Part shown: piece by piece, positions 16,669-24,558 of the stretch
How the letters are laid out: each line of letters begins with the position of its first letter
Numbering within the stretch: the first letter of the stretch is position 1
NCBI RefSeq assembly: GCF_001984055.1
Contig: NZ_LYVO01000059.1
Span: 1-45,049 of the forward strand
Origin: Variovorax sp. KK3
Lineage (GTDB): Bacteria; Pseudomonadota; Gammaproteobacteria; Burkholderiales; Burkholderiaceae_C
Direction: 5' to 3'
DNA: 45,049 nt
Translations under genes and position numbers: made by a program
The notes under the pieces: model-generated
Seen by the model: the letters and a program-made list of their open reading frames with translations, nothing else
Told to the model about the DNA's origin: nothing
Database searches by the model: none

Positions 16669-18540
16669 ATGCCACCACCCGACAACGGCGAATGGGACTA
16701 CGTGATCGTCGGCTCCGGCCCCGGCGGCGGCACGCTGGCGGCGCGCCTCGCGGAAACCGGCATGCGCGTCTTCCTGCTCGAGGCCGGCGGCGATCCGCGC
16801 GCGTCGGCCGCGCGCATGCCGGAAGACTACGACGTGCCCGCCTTCCACGCCTTCGCCTGCGAGAACCCCGCCATCAGCTGGAACTTTCGCGTGCGCCATT
16901 ACGACGACGAGGCGCGGCAGGCCAGGGACTGGAAGTACGAGCCGGGGCAGGGCGTGCTGTACCCGCGCGCCGCGGCGCTGGGCGGCTGCAGCACGCACAA
17001 CGCGATGATCTTCATGCTGCCGCATGCGTCGGACTGGGACCGCATCGCGCGGCTGACCGGCGACCGCTCGTGGCGCGCCACCAGCATGCGCCGCTACGCC
17101 CGCAAGATCGAGGACTGCAACCACCGGCCGCTGTGGCGCGCGCTGCGGCACGTGGGCCTCGACCCCACCGGCCACGGCTGGGGCGGCTGGCTGCGCACTG
17201 AGAAAGCGATTCCGCTGTCGGTGCTCGGCGACGACGGCCTGTTGCGCGTGCTGCGCGACACCGCCAGCGTGTTCACGCGCAGCCTGCCCACGCCGCTGCT
17301 CAGCACGCTGCGCTGGGTGCGCGGCGGGCTGGGCGATCCGAATTCGCGGCGATGGCGGCCGGGCAGCTTCGAAGGCCTCTGCTACACGCCGTTGTCCACC
17401 TCCGCGCACCACCGCGTGGGCATTCGCGAGCGGCTGCTCAAGGTGGCGGAGTGGCATCCGAAGCATCTGCACATCGAGCTCGACGCGCTCGCGACGCGGG
17501 TGCTGTTCGACGAATCGGGTGCCGCCTGCGGTGTCGAGTACCAGAAGGGCGCGCACCTGTACCGTGCGCACGCGTCGCCGAACCCATCCGAGGGCAAGCG
17601 GCGCGAGGTGCGGGCGCGGCGCGAGGTCATTCTGTGCGGCGGCGCCTTCAACACGCCGCAGCTGTTGATGCTCTCGGGCATCGGGCCGGCCGACGAGTTG
17701 CGCCGCCACGGCATCGCGCTGCGCACCGATCTGCCCGGCGTCGGCCGCAACCTGCAAGACCGCTACGAGATCGCCGTGACGCACCGCATGCGCCGGCCCT
17801 GGGAGGTGCTGGCCGGTGCGCGCTTCGACCGCCACGACACGCTGTGGCGGCGCTGGCAGGAAGGGCGCCTGGGCATGTACGCCAGCAACGGCGCAGCGCT
17901 GGGCGTGGTGCAGCGCTCCGCCGCGGCCATGCAGCCGGGCGACGAGCCCGACCTGTTCAGCATGGCGCTGCTGGCGCGCTTCGAGGGCTACTTCCCCAAG
18001 TTCTCCGAACTGGTGCGCGACCAGCCGGACCAGCTGACCTGGGCCGTGCTCAAGGCCCATACGCGCAACCGCGCCGGCACCGTGCGCCTGCGCTCGGCCG
18101 ATCCGCGCGACATGCCGGTGGTCGACTTTCACTATTTCGACAGCACCGACGATCCACGGGGCGACGACCTGCGCGCGGTGGTCGAGGCGATCCGCAGCGT
18201 GCGCCGCATGACGGCGCCGCTGCTGGCCAAGGGCTGGATCGCCGAAGAGGTCGCGCCCGGCCCCGCCGTGCAGAGCGACGAGGCGCTGGCCGACTACGTG
18301 CGCGATACCGCCTGGGGCCACCACGCCTCCTGCTCCTGCGCCATCGGCCCCAGGGAGCAGGGCGGGGTGCTCGACGGCGACTTCGCAGTGCATGGCGTGG
18401 CCGGGCTGCGCGTGGTCGACGCCTCGGTGTTTCCGCACATCCCGGGCTTCTTTCTGGCGTCGGCGGTGTACATGGTGGGCGAGAAGGCCGCCGATGCGGT
18501 GCTGCGCGCGGCGTCGCGTACACCACTTTCGGCACATTGA
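16669..18540 (+). CDS. GMC family FAD-dependent oxidoreductase
   Basis: 623 aa. The N-terminal Rossmann motif is VIVGSGPGGG (residues 12-21), followed by LLEAGG, the FAD-binding ALGGCSTHN segment (GMC signature 1) and a SGIGPADELRRHGI segment (GMC signature 2). The C-terminal catalytic pair is present: His551-His552 in WGHHASC and His590 in FPHIPG, then the closing ASAVYMVGEKAAD helix. Members oxidise primary or secondary alcohols (choline, cholesterol, sugars, polyethylene glycol, long-chain alcohols). No signal peptide is visible, so the protein is cytoplasmic or peripheral unless exported in a complex. The adjacent c-type cytochrome could be the electron acceptor, as in sugar dehydrogenases that pair a GMC subunit with a cytochrome, but topology then needs explaining. 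Confidence 0.88.
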   Translation: MPPPDNGEWDYVIVGSGPGGGTLAARLAETGMRVFLLEAGGDPRASAARMPEDYDVPAFHAFACENPAISWNFRVRHYDDEARQARDWKYEPGQGVLYPRAAALGGCSTHNAMIFMLPHASDWDRIARLTGDRSWRATSMRRYARKIEDCNHRPLWRALRHVGLDPTGHGWGGWLRTEKAIPLSVLGDDGLLRVLRDTASVFTRSLPTPLLSTLRWVRGGLGDPNSRRWRPGSFEGLCYTPLSTSAHHRVGIRERLLKVAEWHPKHLHIELDALATRVLFDESGAACGVEYQKGAHLYRAHASPNPSEGKRREVRARREVILCGGAFNTPQLLMLSGIGPADELRRHGIALRTDLPGVGRNLQDRYEIAVTHRMRRPWEVLAGARFDRHDTLWRRWQEGRLGMYASNGAALGVVQRSAAAMQPGDEPDLFSMALLARFEGYFPKFSELVRDQPDQLTWAVLKAHTRNRAGTVRLRSADPRDMPVVDFHYFDSTDDPRGDDLRAVVEAIRSVRRMTAPLLAKGWIAEEVAPGPAVQSDEALADYVRDTAWGHHASCSCAIGPREQGGVLDGDFAVHGVAGLRVVDASVFPHIPGFFLASAVYMVGEKAADAVLRAASRTPLSAH

Positions 18541-18611
18541 CGGCCACCGGGCCGCAGGCCGACACTTTTGCAGGACGAGTCTTCAGGGGGTCTTCAATCG
18601 AGGAGATGGCG

Positions 18612-19043
18612 ATGGCCTACGATGTACAACAACTGCTCGACATGTCCCAGCAACAGCTCGACGCGCTGTTCACCGCCAGTCCGCCCGGCGATATACCCGA
18701 GGGTGAGGCCGAAGGCACCGCGATCATCGCACCCGGTACGCGCTACACCGAGTCGATCGCGAAGATGATCAATTTCTTCGGCTGGCAGGGCAAGGTCTTC
18801 GACCCCGCCAACGGCGTGCTCAAGAACAAGGTGAGCCCTTTCGGCATCCAGGCGATCGTCGCCAAGGTCTACAAGGGCGAGAGCTGGATGGACCAGAAGG
18901 AATGCATCGTGCTCGACTACTCGACGACGTCGGTGGTGGCGCACTGGATCCGCGACGAGATCCGCCTCATATCGCCGGGCTTCTACCTGGGCAAGGTGTA
19001 CTGGGGCAAGGAACGGCTGATCGACTTCAGTCTGCGGTTCTAG
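18612..19043 (+). CDS. Small protein of unknown function in the haem/flavin module
   Basis: 143 aa from ATG 18612, with AGGAG 6 nt upstream; ATG 18606 is adjacent to that site and less likely. No signal peptide or membrane helix. The N-terminal 25 residues are helical and Gln-rich (LLDMSQQQLDALF). The rest reads as a beta-rich domain: GWQGKVFDP, then PFGIQAIVAKVYKG, then VAHWIRDEIRLISPGFYLGKVYW. The order G-x-W/Q-G-K-x-F, then a D-E-I-R turn, then G-x-Y-L-G loosely recalls the GXWXG/DUF4334 barrel, a weak resemblance only. Its place between the GMC oxidoreductase and the membrane protein suggests an accessory or ligand-binding role, but I do not recognise it. Confidence 0.7.
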   Translation: MAYDVQQLLDMSQQQLDALFTASPPGDIPEGEAEGTAIIAPGTRYTESIAKMINFFGWQGKVFDPANGVLKNKVSPFGIQAIVAKVYKGESWMDQKECIVLDYSTTSVVAHWIRDEIRLISPGFYLGKVYWGKERLIDFSLRF

Positions 19044-19070
19044 CCCTGCAGCCACGGAGCCCAGGGTGCA

Positions 19071-20369
19071 GTGACGCCGCAATCGCATTTCGTGGTGGTG
19101 GCGGCCATCTCACCCGGCCGCGAGGCGAGCCTGCGCAAGCTGCTGGAGTCGATGAACGACAAGCCGGGCATGGCCGACCCCGCGAATCCCATGCTGCCCT
19201 TCGGCGCATTTCCGACGCTGCATTTCGCGCGCTTCGCGATGCTCGGCGACGAGTCCATGGCCGACCTGGACGTGTTCGGCCTGCCGCGGCCGCGGCTGCC
19301 CGCCTACCTGCTCTTCATGGGCGACTGCGACGGCCCCGCGCTGGACCTGCTGGCCGACATGGTGCAGCGCGCCGGTGCAGGCATGCGGCGCATCTTCGCG
19401 CACTGCCGCGGGCTCGACATTCGCGACGACCTGCTCGAATGGATGCTCGAGCACGACCGCCCGGTGGCCGCGCCCTACGTCAACCGCATCGGCCGCACGG
19501 TGCAGCAGGTGCATGAAGAAAGCGCCTTGCAGCGGGCCTTGTCGGCGCGGCTGCGGCGCGGCGTGCGCGACCCGGTGACCGACCCGCAGGCACTGCGGCG
19601 CAGCCTGCTGAACCACGTGCGCACCCAGCAGGCAGCCGGCCACCTCTTGCTGACGCCGCCCGAGCCCACGCCGATCGGCTGGTGGATCGGCAACGCGCTG
19701 CATGCGCTCTCGCTGCCGGTGGCGCTGCTCGTGCTGTGGCCGCTGCTGATCGTGGCGCTGCCTGTCGTGCTCTGGCTGCTGCGCCGGCACGAGAAGCGCG
19801 ATCCCGAATACTGTCCGCGCCCGAGCGCCGCCGCCGTGCTCGACATGCAGGCGCTGGAGGACCACGACCTCAGCAACAGCTTCACCGCCCTCGGCGCCGT
19901 CAAGCCGGGCGCGTTTCGACGTGGGCTGGTGCAGGTGCTGCTGTGGGCGATCGCCTGGGCCTGCCGCCACGTCTTCGGCCGCGGCCACCTGGCACGTGTG
20001 CGCACCATCCACTTCGCGCACTGGGTCTTCCTCGACAACAAGGCGCGCGTGCTGTTCGCCAGCAACTACGACGGCAGCCACGAGGCCTACATGGACGACT
20101 TCATCAACAAGGTGGCGTGGGGCCTGAACCTGGTGTTCAGCAACGGCTTCGGCTGGCCGCGCACCGACTGGCTCATCAAGCGCGGCGCTCGCCGCGAGCT
20201 GCCCTTCAAGCACTACCAGCGCGGCCACCAGCTGCCCACGCAGGTCTGGTACAAGGCCTACCCCGGGCTCACGCTGAGCGACCTCGAACGCAACCGGCGC
20301 ATCCGCGAAGGCTTCGAGCGCGTGGGCATGAGCGACGCCGAGGCGCTGGCCTGGCTGAGGCTGCTATGA
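19071..20369 (+). CDS. Membrane-associated protein of unknown function, coupled to DyP peroxidase
   Basis: 432 aa from GTG 19071. The N-terminal 200 residues are soluble, beginning with a strand-helix pattern (HFVVVAAISPGREASLRKLLESM) like a ferredoxin-type alpha/beta domain. A strong hydrophobic block lies at about 203-240 and a second at about 285-302. The C-terminal domain carries stretches such as IHFAHWVFLD, ASNYDGSHEAYMDDFINK and PTQVWYKAYPGLT. I recall such stretches from unnamed proteins next to DyP peroxidases, but no function is known to me. The stop overlaps the DyP start (ATGA), so the two should be made in fixed ratio. The name given here is only positional. Confidence 0.75.
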   Translation: MTPQSHFVVVAAISPGREASLRKLLESMNDKPGMADPANPMLPFGAFPTLHFARFAMLGDESMADLDVFGLPRPRLPAYLLFMGDCDGPALDLLADMVQRAGAGMRRIFAHCRGLDIRDDLLEWMLEHDRPVAAPYVNRIGRTVQQVHEESALQRALSARLRRGVRDPVTDPQALRRSLLNHVRTQQAAGHLLLTPPEPTPIGWWIGNALHALSLPVALLVLWPLLIVALPVVLWLLRRHEKRDPEYCPRPSAAAVLDMQALEDHDLSNSFTALGAVKPGAFRRGLVQVLLWAIAWACRHVFGRGHLARVRTIHFAHWVFLDNKARVLFASNYDGSHEAYMDDFINKVAWGLNLVFSNGFGWPRTDWLIKRGARRELPFKHYQRGHQLPTQVWYKAYPGLTLSDLERNRRIREGFERVGMSDAEALAWLRLL

Positions 20370-21850
20370 GCACCGCACCGCCAGTGGAGTTCGAGGACAT
20401 CCAGGGCCTGGTGCGCTATGGCTACAAGAAGTTGCCCGAGGCCTGCTTCCTGTTGCTGCACATCCGCGATGCGGTCGGTGCGCGAAGCTGGTTGAGGCGT
20501 GCCGACGTCGCGACCGCGGTCGAGCGGGCGCAACTGCCGGAGACTGCGCTGCAGGTCGCCTTCAGCGCACCGGGGTTGTCGAAACTGGGGCTCGCGAAGG
20601 ACGTCGTCGACGGATTCGCACCCGAGTTCCTGGCCGGCATGGGCGGCGATGCCAGCCGGGCGCGGCGGCTCGGCGACGTCGGCGCGAACGACCCTGCCGC
20701 GTGGCGCTGGGGCGGCAACGCCTACGACGTGCCGCACCTGATGCTGATGCTCTACGCCCGATCGCCGGATGAGCTCGACGCCTTCCAGGCCCGCGTGCTG
20801 GCCGAGTCCGGCGGCGCGTTCACGCTGATGGAAGACGGGTGCCTGCGCACCGCCACGCTGGGGCCGACCGAGCCCTTCGGCTTCGTTGATGGCATCTCAC
20901 AGCCGGAGCTCGACTGGGAGCGCAGTCGCCCGGCGCGCGACGAGGAGCAGTTCGAGTTCACCAACCGCAGCTGCCTGGGCGAGTTCCTGCTGGGCTATCC
21001 CGACGAATACGGCGCCTACACCGACCGGCCCCTGCTCGCGCCCGAGCGCGACCCCGGCGAATGGCTGGCGCGTGCCGAAGAGGCGCCGGAGCAGGCGGAC
21101 CTGGGTCGCAACGGCAGCTACCTGGTGGTGCGTCAATTGGCGCAGGACGTGGGCGGCTTCTGGCAATTCGTCGACCGCGAGTCCGGCGGCAACCCCGAAC
21201 TGCGTCGGCGCGTGGCGGAGGCCATGGTCGGGCGCAGCATCGCCACGGGCGAGTCCTTGATGGGACCGGGCCAGGAGCGCATCGACGGCGTCGACATCAA
21301 GGAGCAGGCGCGGAACGGCTTCACCTACGCGGCCGATCCCGAAGGCCTGCGCTGCCCCATCGGCGCGCACGTGCGGCGCGCCAACCCGCGCAATGCCGAC
21401 CTGCCGCCCGGCTTCGACAACCCGCTGTCGCGACTGTGGCGGCGCCTGGGCTTCGGCGCAGACCCGCTGCGGCCGGACCTGGTCGCCTCGGCACGCTTTC
21501 ACCGCCTGCTGCGGCGCGGTCGCAAGTACGGCGGCGAGCCGGGCCAGGAAACCGGGCTGCATTTCGTCTGCCTCGCAACCAACATCGGGCGGCAATTCGA
21601 GTTCGTGCAGAGCGCGTGGCTGGCCGGCACGCGCTTCGACGGCCTCTCCGGCGAATCCGACCCCTTGCTGGGGCATCGGCAGCCGGGGCCCGACGGACGG
21701 CCCACGGACGGCTTCTCGATACCCATCGCCGACGGCCCGGATCGCCGCATCGCCGGCCTGCCGCAGTTCGTGACCGTGCAGGGCGGCGCGTACTTCTTCC
21801 TGCCCGGCCTGCGGGCGCTGCGCTACCTGTCGGAGGTGGGGGAACGATGA
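20366..21850 (+). CDS. DyP-type haem peroxidase
   Basis: 494 aa. The DyP signature GFVDG holds catalytic Asp175, and the proximal haem ligand is His335 in CPIGAHVRRANPRN. The distal-side region ATNIGRQFEFVQ has the expected Asn-Ile-x-Arg pattern. The length fits the longer DyP classes, with insertions after residue 190 and around 350-380. No Tat or Sec signal is present, and there is no encapsulin targeting tail. DyPs use H2O2 to oxidise dyes, phenolics, lignin units or Mn(II); several also act as oxygenases or dechelatases. Overlaps with the genes on both sides (ATGA at each end) place it at the core of the module. The natural substrate cannot be read from sequence. Confidence 0.92.
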   Translation: MSTAPPVEFEDIQGLVRYGYKKLPEACFLLLHIRDAVGARSWLRRADVATAVERAQLPETALQVAFSAPGLSKLGLAKDVVDGFAPEFLAGMGGDASRARRLGDVGANDPAAWRWGGNAYDVPHLMLMLYARSPDELDAFQARVLAESGGAFTLMEDGCLRTATLGPTEPFGFVDGISQPELDWERSRPARDEEQFEFTNRSCLGEFLLGYPDEYGAYTDRPLLAPERDPGEWLARAEEAPEQADLGRNGSYLVVRQLAQDVGGFWQFVDRESGGNPELRRRVAEAMVGRSIATGESLMGPGQERIDGVDIKEQARNGFTYAADPEGLRCPIGAHVRRANPRNADLPPGFDNPLSRLWRRLGFGADPLRPDLVASARFHRLLRRGRKYGGEPGQETGLHFVCLATNIGRQFEFVQSAWLAGTRFDGLSGESDPLLGHRQPGPDGRPTDGFSIPIADGPDRRIAGLPQFVTVQGGAYFFLPGLRALRYLSEVGER

Positions 21851-23094
21851 ACGACCAGAACGCCAACCCCGACTCGAACGCCAGCCGGTCCGCGCCGCGC
21901 GCCAACACCGGCTCGGCGCTCAAGAACTTCATCAGCGATTCGGGCATGGCCCTGCTGCAGCTGGAGCGGCGCTTCGATCCCTTCGTGCGCCCGGCCTTCG
22001 ACGCGCTGCTGCGCGATCCGCTCGCGCGGCTGACCACGGCGCTGATCAACAGCCGCCGCACCGACGAGGGCCTCGCCATTGCCGAAGAACGCTTGCTGCC
22101 GGACGAAGAGAAGTTCGTCGACTCCATCGTCGAGAGCTTCACGCAGCAGATGCGCGACCTGTGGAAACCTGGTGGCTTCGAGCGCGGCGGCAACACCAAG
22201 ACGCAGGGCCTCGTGCGCGCCGAGTTCACGGTGCACGACGACATCCCGCCGCACATGAAGCGCGGCATCTACGCGAAGCCGCAGACCTTTCGCGCGTGGG
22301 TGCGCTTCTCGGGCCCGGGCCCCTACATCACGCCCGACATCGAGGACGTGGGCTTCATGAGCATCAGCATCAAGCTCCTGGGCGTGCCGGGCCCGAAGCT
22401 GATGGACGACGAACAGCACACGCTCGACATGTTCGGCGTGTCGACGCCCACCTTCGTCACGCCGGACGTCAAGGCCAATGCGGCGCTGCAGATCGAGAGC
22501 GTGAAGAACGCGCAGCTCTTCTACTTCGTGAATCTGCGCGAGTCGCACATCCTCGACCTGGTGATGCAGTCGCTCTTCATCAAGACGCAGTCGAGTCCCT
22601 TCGAGGCGCCGTATTTCAGTTGCGTGCCCTACCTGATGGGCGAGGGCCAGGCCATGCAGTACTCGGTGTGGCCGACGTCGGCGAAGCGCACGCCCATTCC
22701 GCGCCTGCCGCTGCGGCCGCCCGACGACTACCTGCGCATCGCCATGGTCAACACGCTGGCCGAGCGCGACGTGGAACTCGACATCCGCCTGCAGATGCAG
22801 ACCGACCCGCACCGCATGCCGATCGAGAACGCCGGCGTGCTGTGGCCCGAGAAGCTGTCGCCGCGCGTCAGCGTCGCCACGCTGCGCATTCCGCGGCAGC
22901 GCTTCGATTCGCCGGCGCAGATCGCGTTTGCGAGGAGGCTTTCGTACAACCCTTGGCATACCATCGCCGAGCACCGGCCGCTGGGCAACCAGAGCCGGGC
23001 ACGGCGGCGCATGTACTGGGCCTTGTCGCAGCTGCGGCAGGGCATGAACGGGGTGCCGCATTACGAGCCGGACGGGAACGAGGTGTTCGACTAG
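21847..23094 (+). CDS. Catalase-fold haem protein, apparently without the distal histidine
   Basis: 415 aa, shorter than true catalases (480+) and near the size of catalase-related peroxidases and allene oxide synthase-like proteins. The proximal haem tyrosine pattern R-x-x-x-Y is present (Arg386...Tyr390 in RARRRMYW). The barrel segments TKTQGLVRAEFTVHDDIPP and TFRAWVRFSGPG match small catalase-family proteins. By my reading the position that normally holds the catalytic distal His (HAK-TH-G pattern) is Asn116 here (GGNTKTQG), and the second His is Gln120. Catalase turnover would then be poor; a hydroperoxide isomerase/lyase or haem-carrier role is possible. A helical N-terminal extension of about 100 residues precedes the barrel. 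Alignment is from memory, so the substitution needs checking. Confidence 0.78.
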   Translation: MNDQNANPDSNASRSAPRANTGSALKNFISDSGMALLQLERRFDPFVRPAFDALLRDPLARLTTALINSRRTDEGLAIAEERLLPDEEKFVDSIVESFTQQMRDLWKPGGFERGGNTKTQGLVRAEFTVHDDIPPHMKRGIYAKPQTFRAWVRFSGPGPYITPDIEDVGFMSISIKLLGVPGPKLMDDEQHTLDMFGVSTPTFVTPDVKANAALQIESVKNAQLFYFVNLRESHILDLVMQSLFIKTQSSPFEAPYFSCVPYLMGEGQAMQYSVWPTSAKRTPIPRLPLRPPDDYLRIAMVNTLAERDVELDIRLQMQTDPHRMPIENAGVLWPEKLSPRVSVATLRIPRQRFDSPAQIAFARRLSYNPWHTIAEHRPLGNQSRARRRMYWALSQLRQGMNGVPHYEPDGNEVFD

Positions 23095-23160
23095 CCGACG
23101 GCCTTCGCGGGCGCCGCGTGCGTCCCTCGGCGTGCCCGGCTCAGACACGGAGATCGCCGC

Positions 23161-23799
23161 ATGCAATGGACAGAACTCTTCGGCTACCTGGGCGCGCTGC
23201 TGACGCTCACCACCTTCTCGATGAAGACGATGGTGCACCTGCGCATGGCGGGCATCGTGGCCAACCTGGCCTTCATCAGCTACGGTGCGTTCGGTGCGGT
23301 CTACCCCGTGCTGCTGCTGCACCTGGCGCTGCTGCCGCTGAACGTGTGGCGGCTGAGGCAGCTGCTGCAACTCACACGCCAGATCCGCGAGATCGCGGGC
23401 AGCCGGCTGTCCATCGAGTGGCTCAAGCCTTTTTCGCGCCGGCGTGTGGTGCAGGCGGGCGACACGCTCTTCAACCGTGGCGACGATGCGGCCGAGGTGC
23501 TGTTCGTGCTGAGCGGCCGCTTCCGCGCGGTGGAAGCAGACGTCGCCCTGGGGCAGGGCGAGGTCATCGGCGAACTGGGCCTGATCACCAAAGAGCACCG
23601 GCGAACGCAGACGGTGGTCTGCGAAGAGAGCGGCGCGCTATTGGCTGTCACCTACGACGAGGTGCGGCAGATGTACTACCAGAACCCGAAGTTCGGCTTC
23701 TTCTTTCTCGAGCTGGTGGCCGAGCGCCTGATGCGGGACGCGCGGCAAGGCGCGCAATCAGGCGCGCCCCGCATGGATCACCTGGCCGCGAAGCAGTAG
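23161..23799 (+). CDS. Membrane-anchored cyclic-nucleotide-binding domain protein
   Basis: 212 aa, with GGAG 8 nt before the ATG. The first 70 residues hold two or three membrane helices (LFGYLGALLTLTTFS; MAGIVANLAFISYGAFGAV; LLLHLALLPLNVWRL). A Crp-like cNMP-binding domain covers about residues 90-195: VVQAGDTLFNRGDDA, VLFVLSGRFR, GEVIGELGLIT, RTQTVVCEESGALLAV. No helix-turn-helix follows, so it is not a transcription factor. The phosphate-binding cassette lacks a clear R-x-A after GE(L/I), so the ligand may not be cAMP. It lies 66 bp after the catalase-fold gene and may end that operon, perhaps gating activity at the membrane. Its last 22 bp overlap the convergent lipoprotein gene. Confidence 0.75.
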   Translation: MQWTELFGYLGALLTLTTFSMKTMVHLRMAGIVANLAFISYGAFGAVYPVLLLHLALLPLNVWRLRQLLQLTRQIREIAGSRLSIEWLKPFSRRRVVQAGDTLFNRGDDAAEVLFVLSGRFRAVEADVALGQGEVIGELGLITKEHRRTQTVVCEESGALLAVTYDEVRQMYYQNPKFGFFFLELVAERLMRDARQGAQSGAPRMDHLAAKQ

Positions 23800-24464
23800 A
23801 GGCGGCCCGAGCCGCCGGTGCGGACCAGCGCTTCCTGGCTGCAGCCGGCCGACTGGTGCGAGAAGTTCCACGACGTGGCCCACGCTTCCGGCATCGGGCC
23901 GTTGCGATCGTGGTGGCCGACCACGGCAGAGCCTTCGGCGCCGCTCTTGGTCCAGGCGCCGCAGGTGGTGTCGGTCTGCGGTGCGAAGGCACTGCCGTCG
24001 GCACGCGAGCCGGTGAGGATGTCGTGCTCGTTGGGGTTGTCGCCGCGCCCGCGCACCGGGTTGCCGCGCTCGTCGAGGGCCGTGGCCTTGCTGATGTTGT
24101 TGCCGTCGTGCAGATGCGCCAGGTCGCGCGCGATGAGGTCGCCCTTGGCGTTGTGCCAGGGGCCGGTGCCGATGCGGTCGCGCGCGTTGACGGCGGCCAC
24201 GCCGGGCGTGCTGCCTTGCGGAAAGGTGGGAGGCACGCTCAGGTAGGCGCGCCAGGTCTTGCCGCCGGCACCGGCCGTGCCCGCGAGCCGTTGGCAAAGC
24301 GCATCGGCACCCGCGAGGCCGCCGAGGTCGGCCCCCTTGCCGCTGCCGGTACTGCTGATGAAGAAGCTCATCGATTGCCCGCCGGTCGGCCCGGTGGCAC
24401 AGGCGGTGACGAGGGCGACCGTGGCGCCGGCGAGGGCCACGGCGAGCAATGCAGACTTGGGCAT
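23778..24464 (-). CDS. Exported lipoprotein with endostatin/lectin-like fold (tentative)
   Basis: 228 aa, with AAGGA upstream of the ATG. The signal peptide ends with the lipobox VTAC (Cys22). The mature part begins FFISSTGSGKGADLGGLAGA, then has paired motifs DALCQRLAG, KTWRAYLS and VNARDRIGTGPW, later TTCGAWTKSG, and C-terminal GSGRLYCFA. Four conserved cysteines and a Trp-Arg-Ala-Tyr-Leu-Ser core recall the endostatin/C-type-lectin-like fold of bacterial secreted proteins often labelled lectin. Ligand unknown. It is transcribed towards the cNMP-binding gene and overlaps it by 22 bp, so the two transcripts are antisense at their ends. It does not belong to the sugar-acid operon upstream by any visible signal. 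Confidence 0.65.
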   Translation of the reverse strand: MPKSALLAVALAGATVALVTACATGPTGGQSMSFFISSTGSGKGADLGGLAGADALCQRLAGTAGAGGKTWRAYLSVPPTFPQGSTPGVAAVNARDRIGTGPWHNAKGDLIARDLAHLHDGNNISKATALDERGNPVRGRGDNPNEHDILTGSRADGSAFAPQTDTTCGAWTKSGAEGSAVVGHHDRNGPMPEAWATSWNFSHQSAGCSQEALVRTGGSGRLYCFAAR

Positions 24465-24558
24465 GAAGGATTCCTTTGGACGTTTTCGCGAAGCCCGTAT
24501 TGGGCATCGCGTCGCGTGAAAGGCGCCTAGGACGAACCCGAACGGATGGTGCCGCGCG

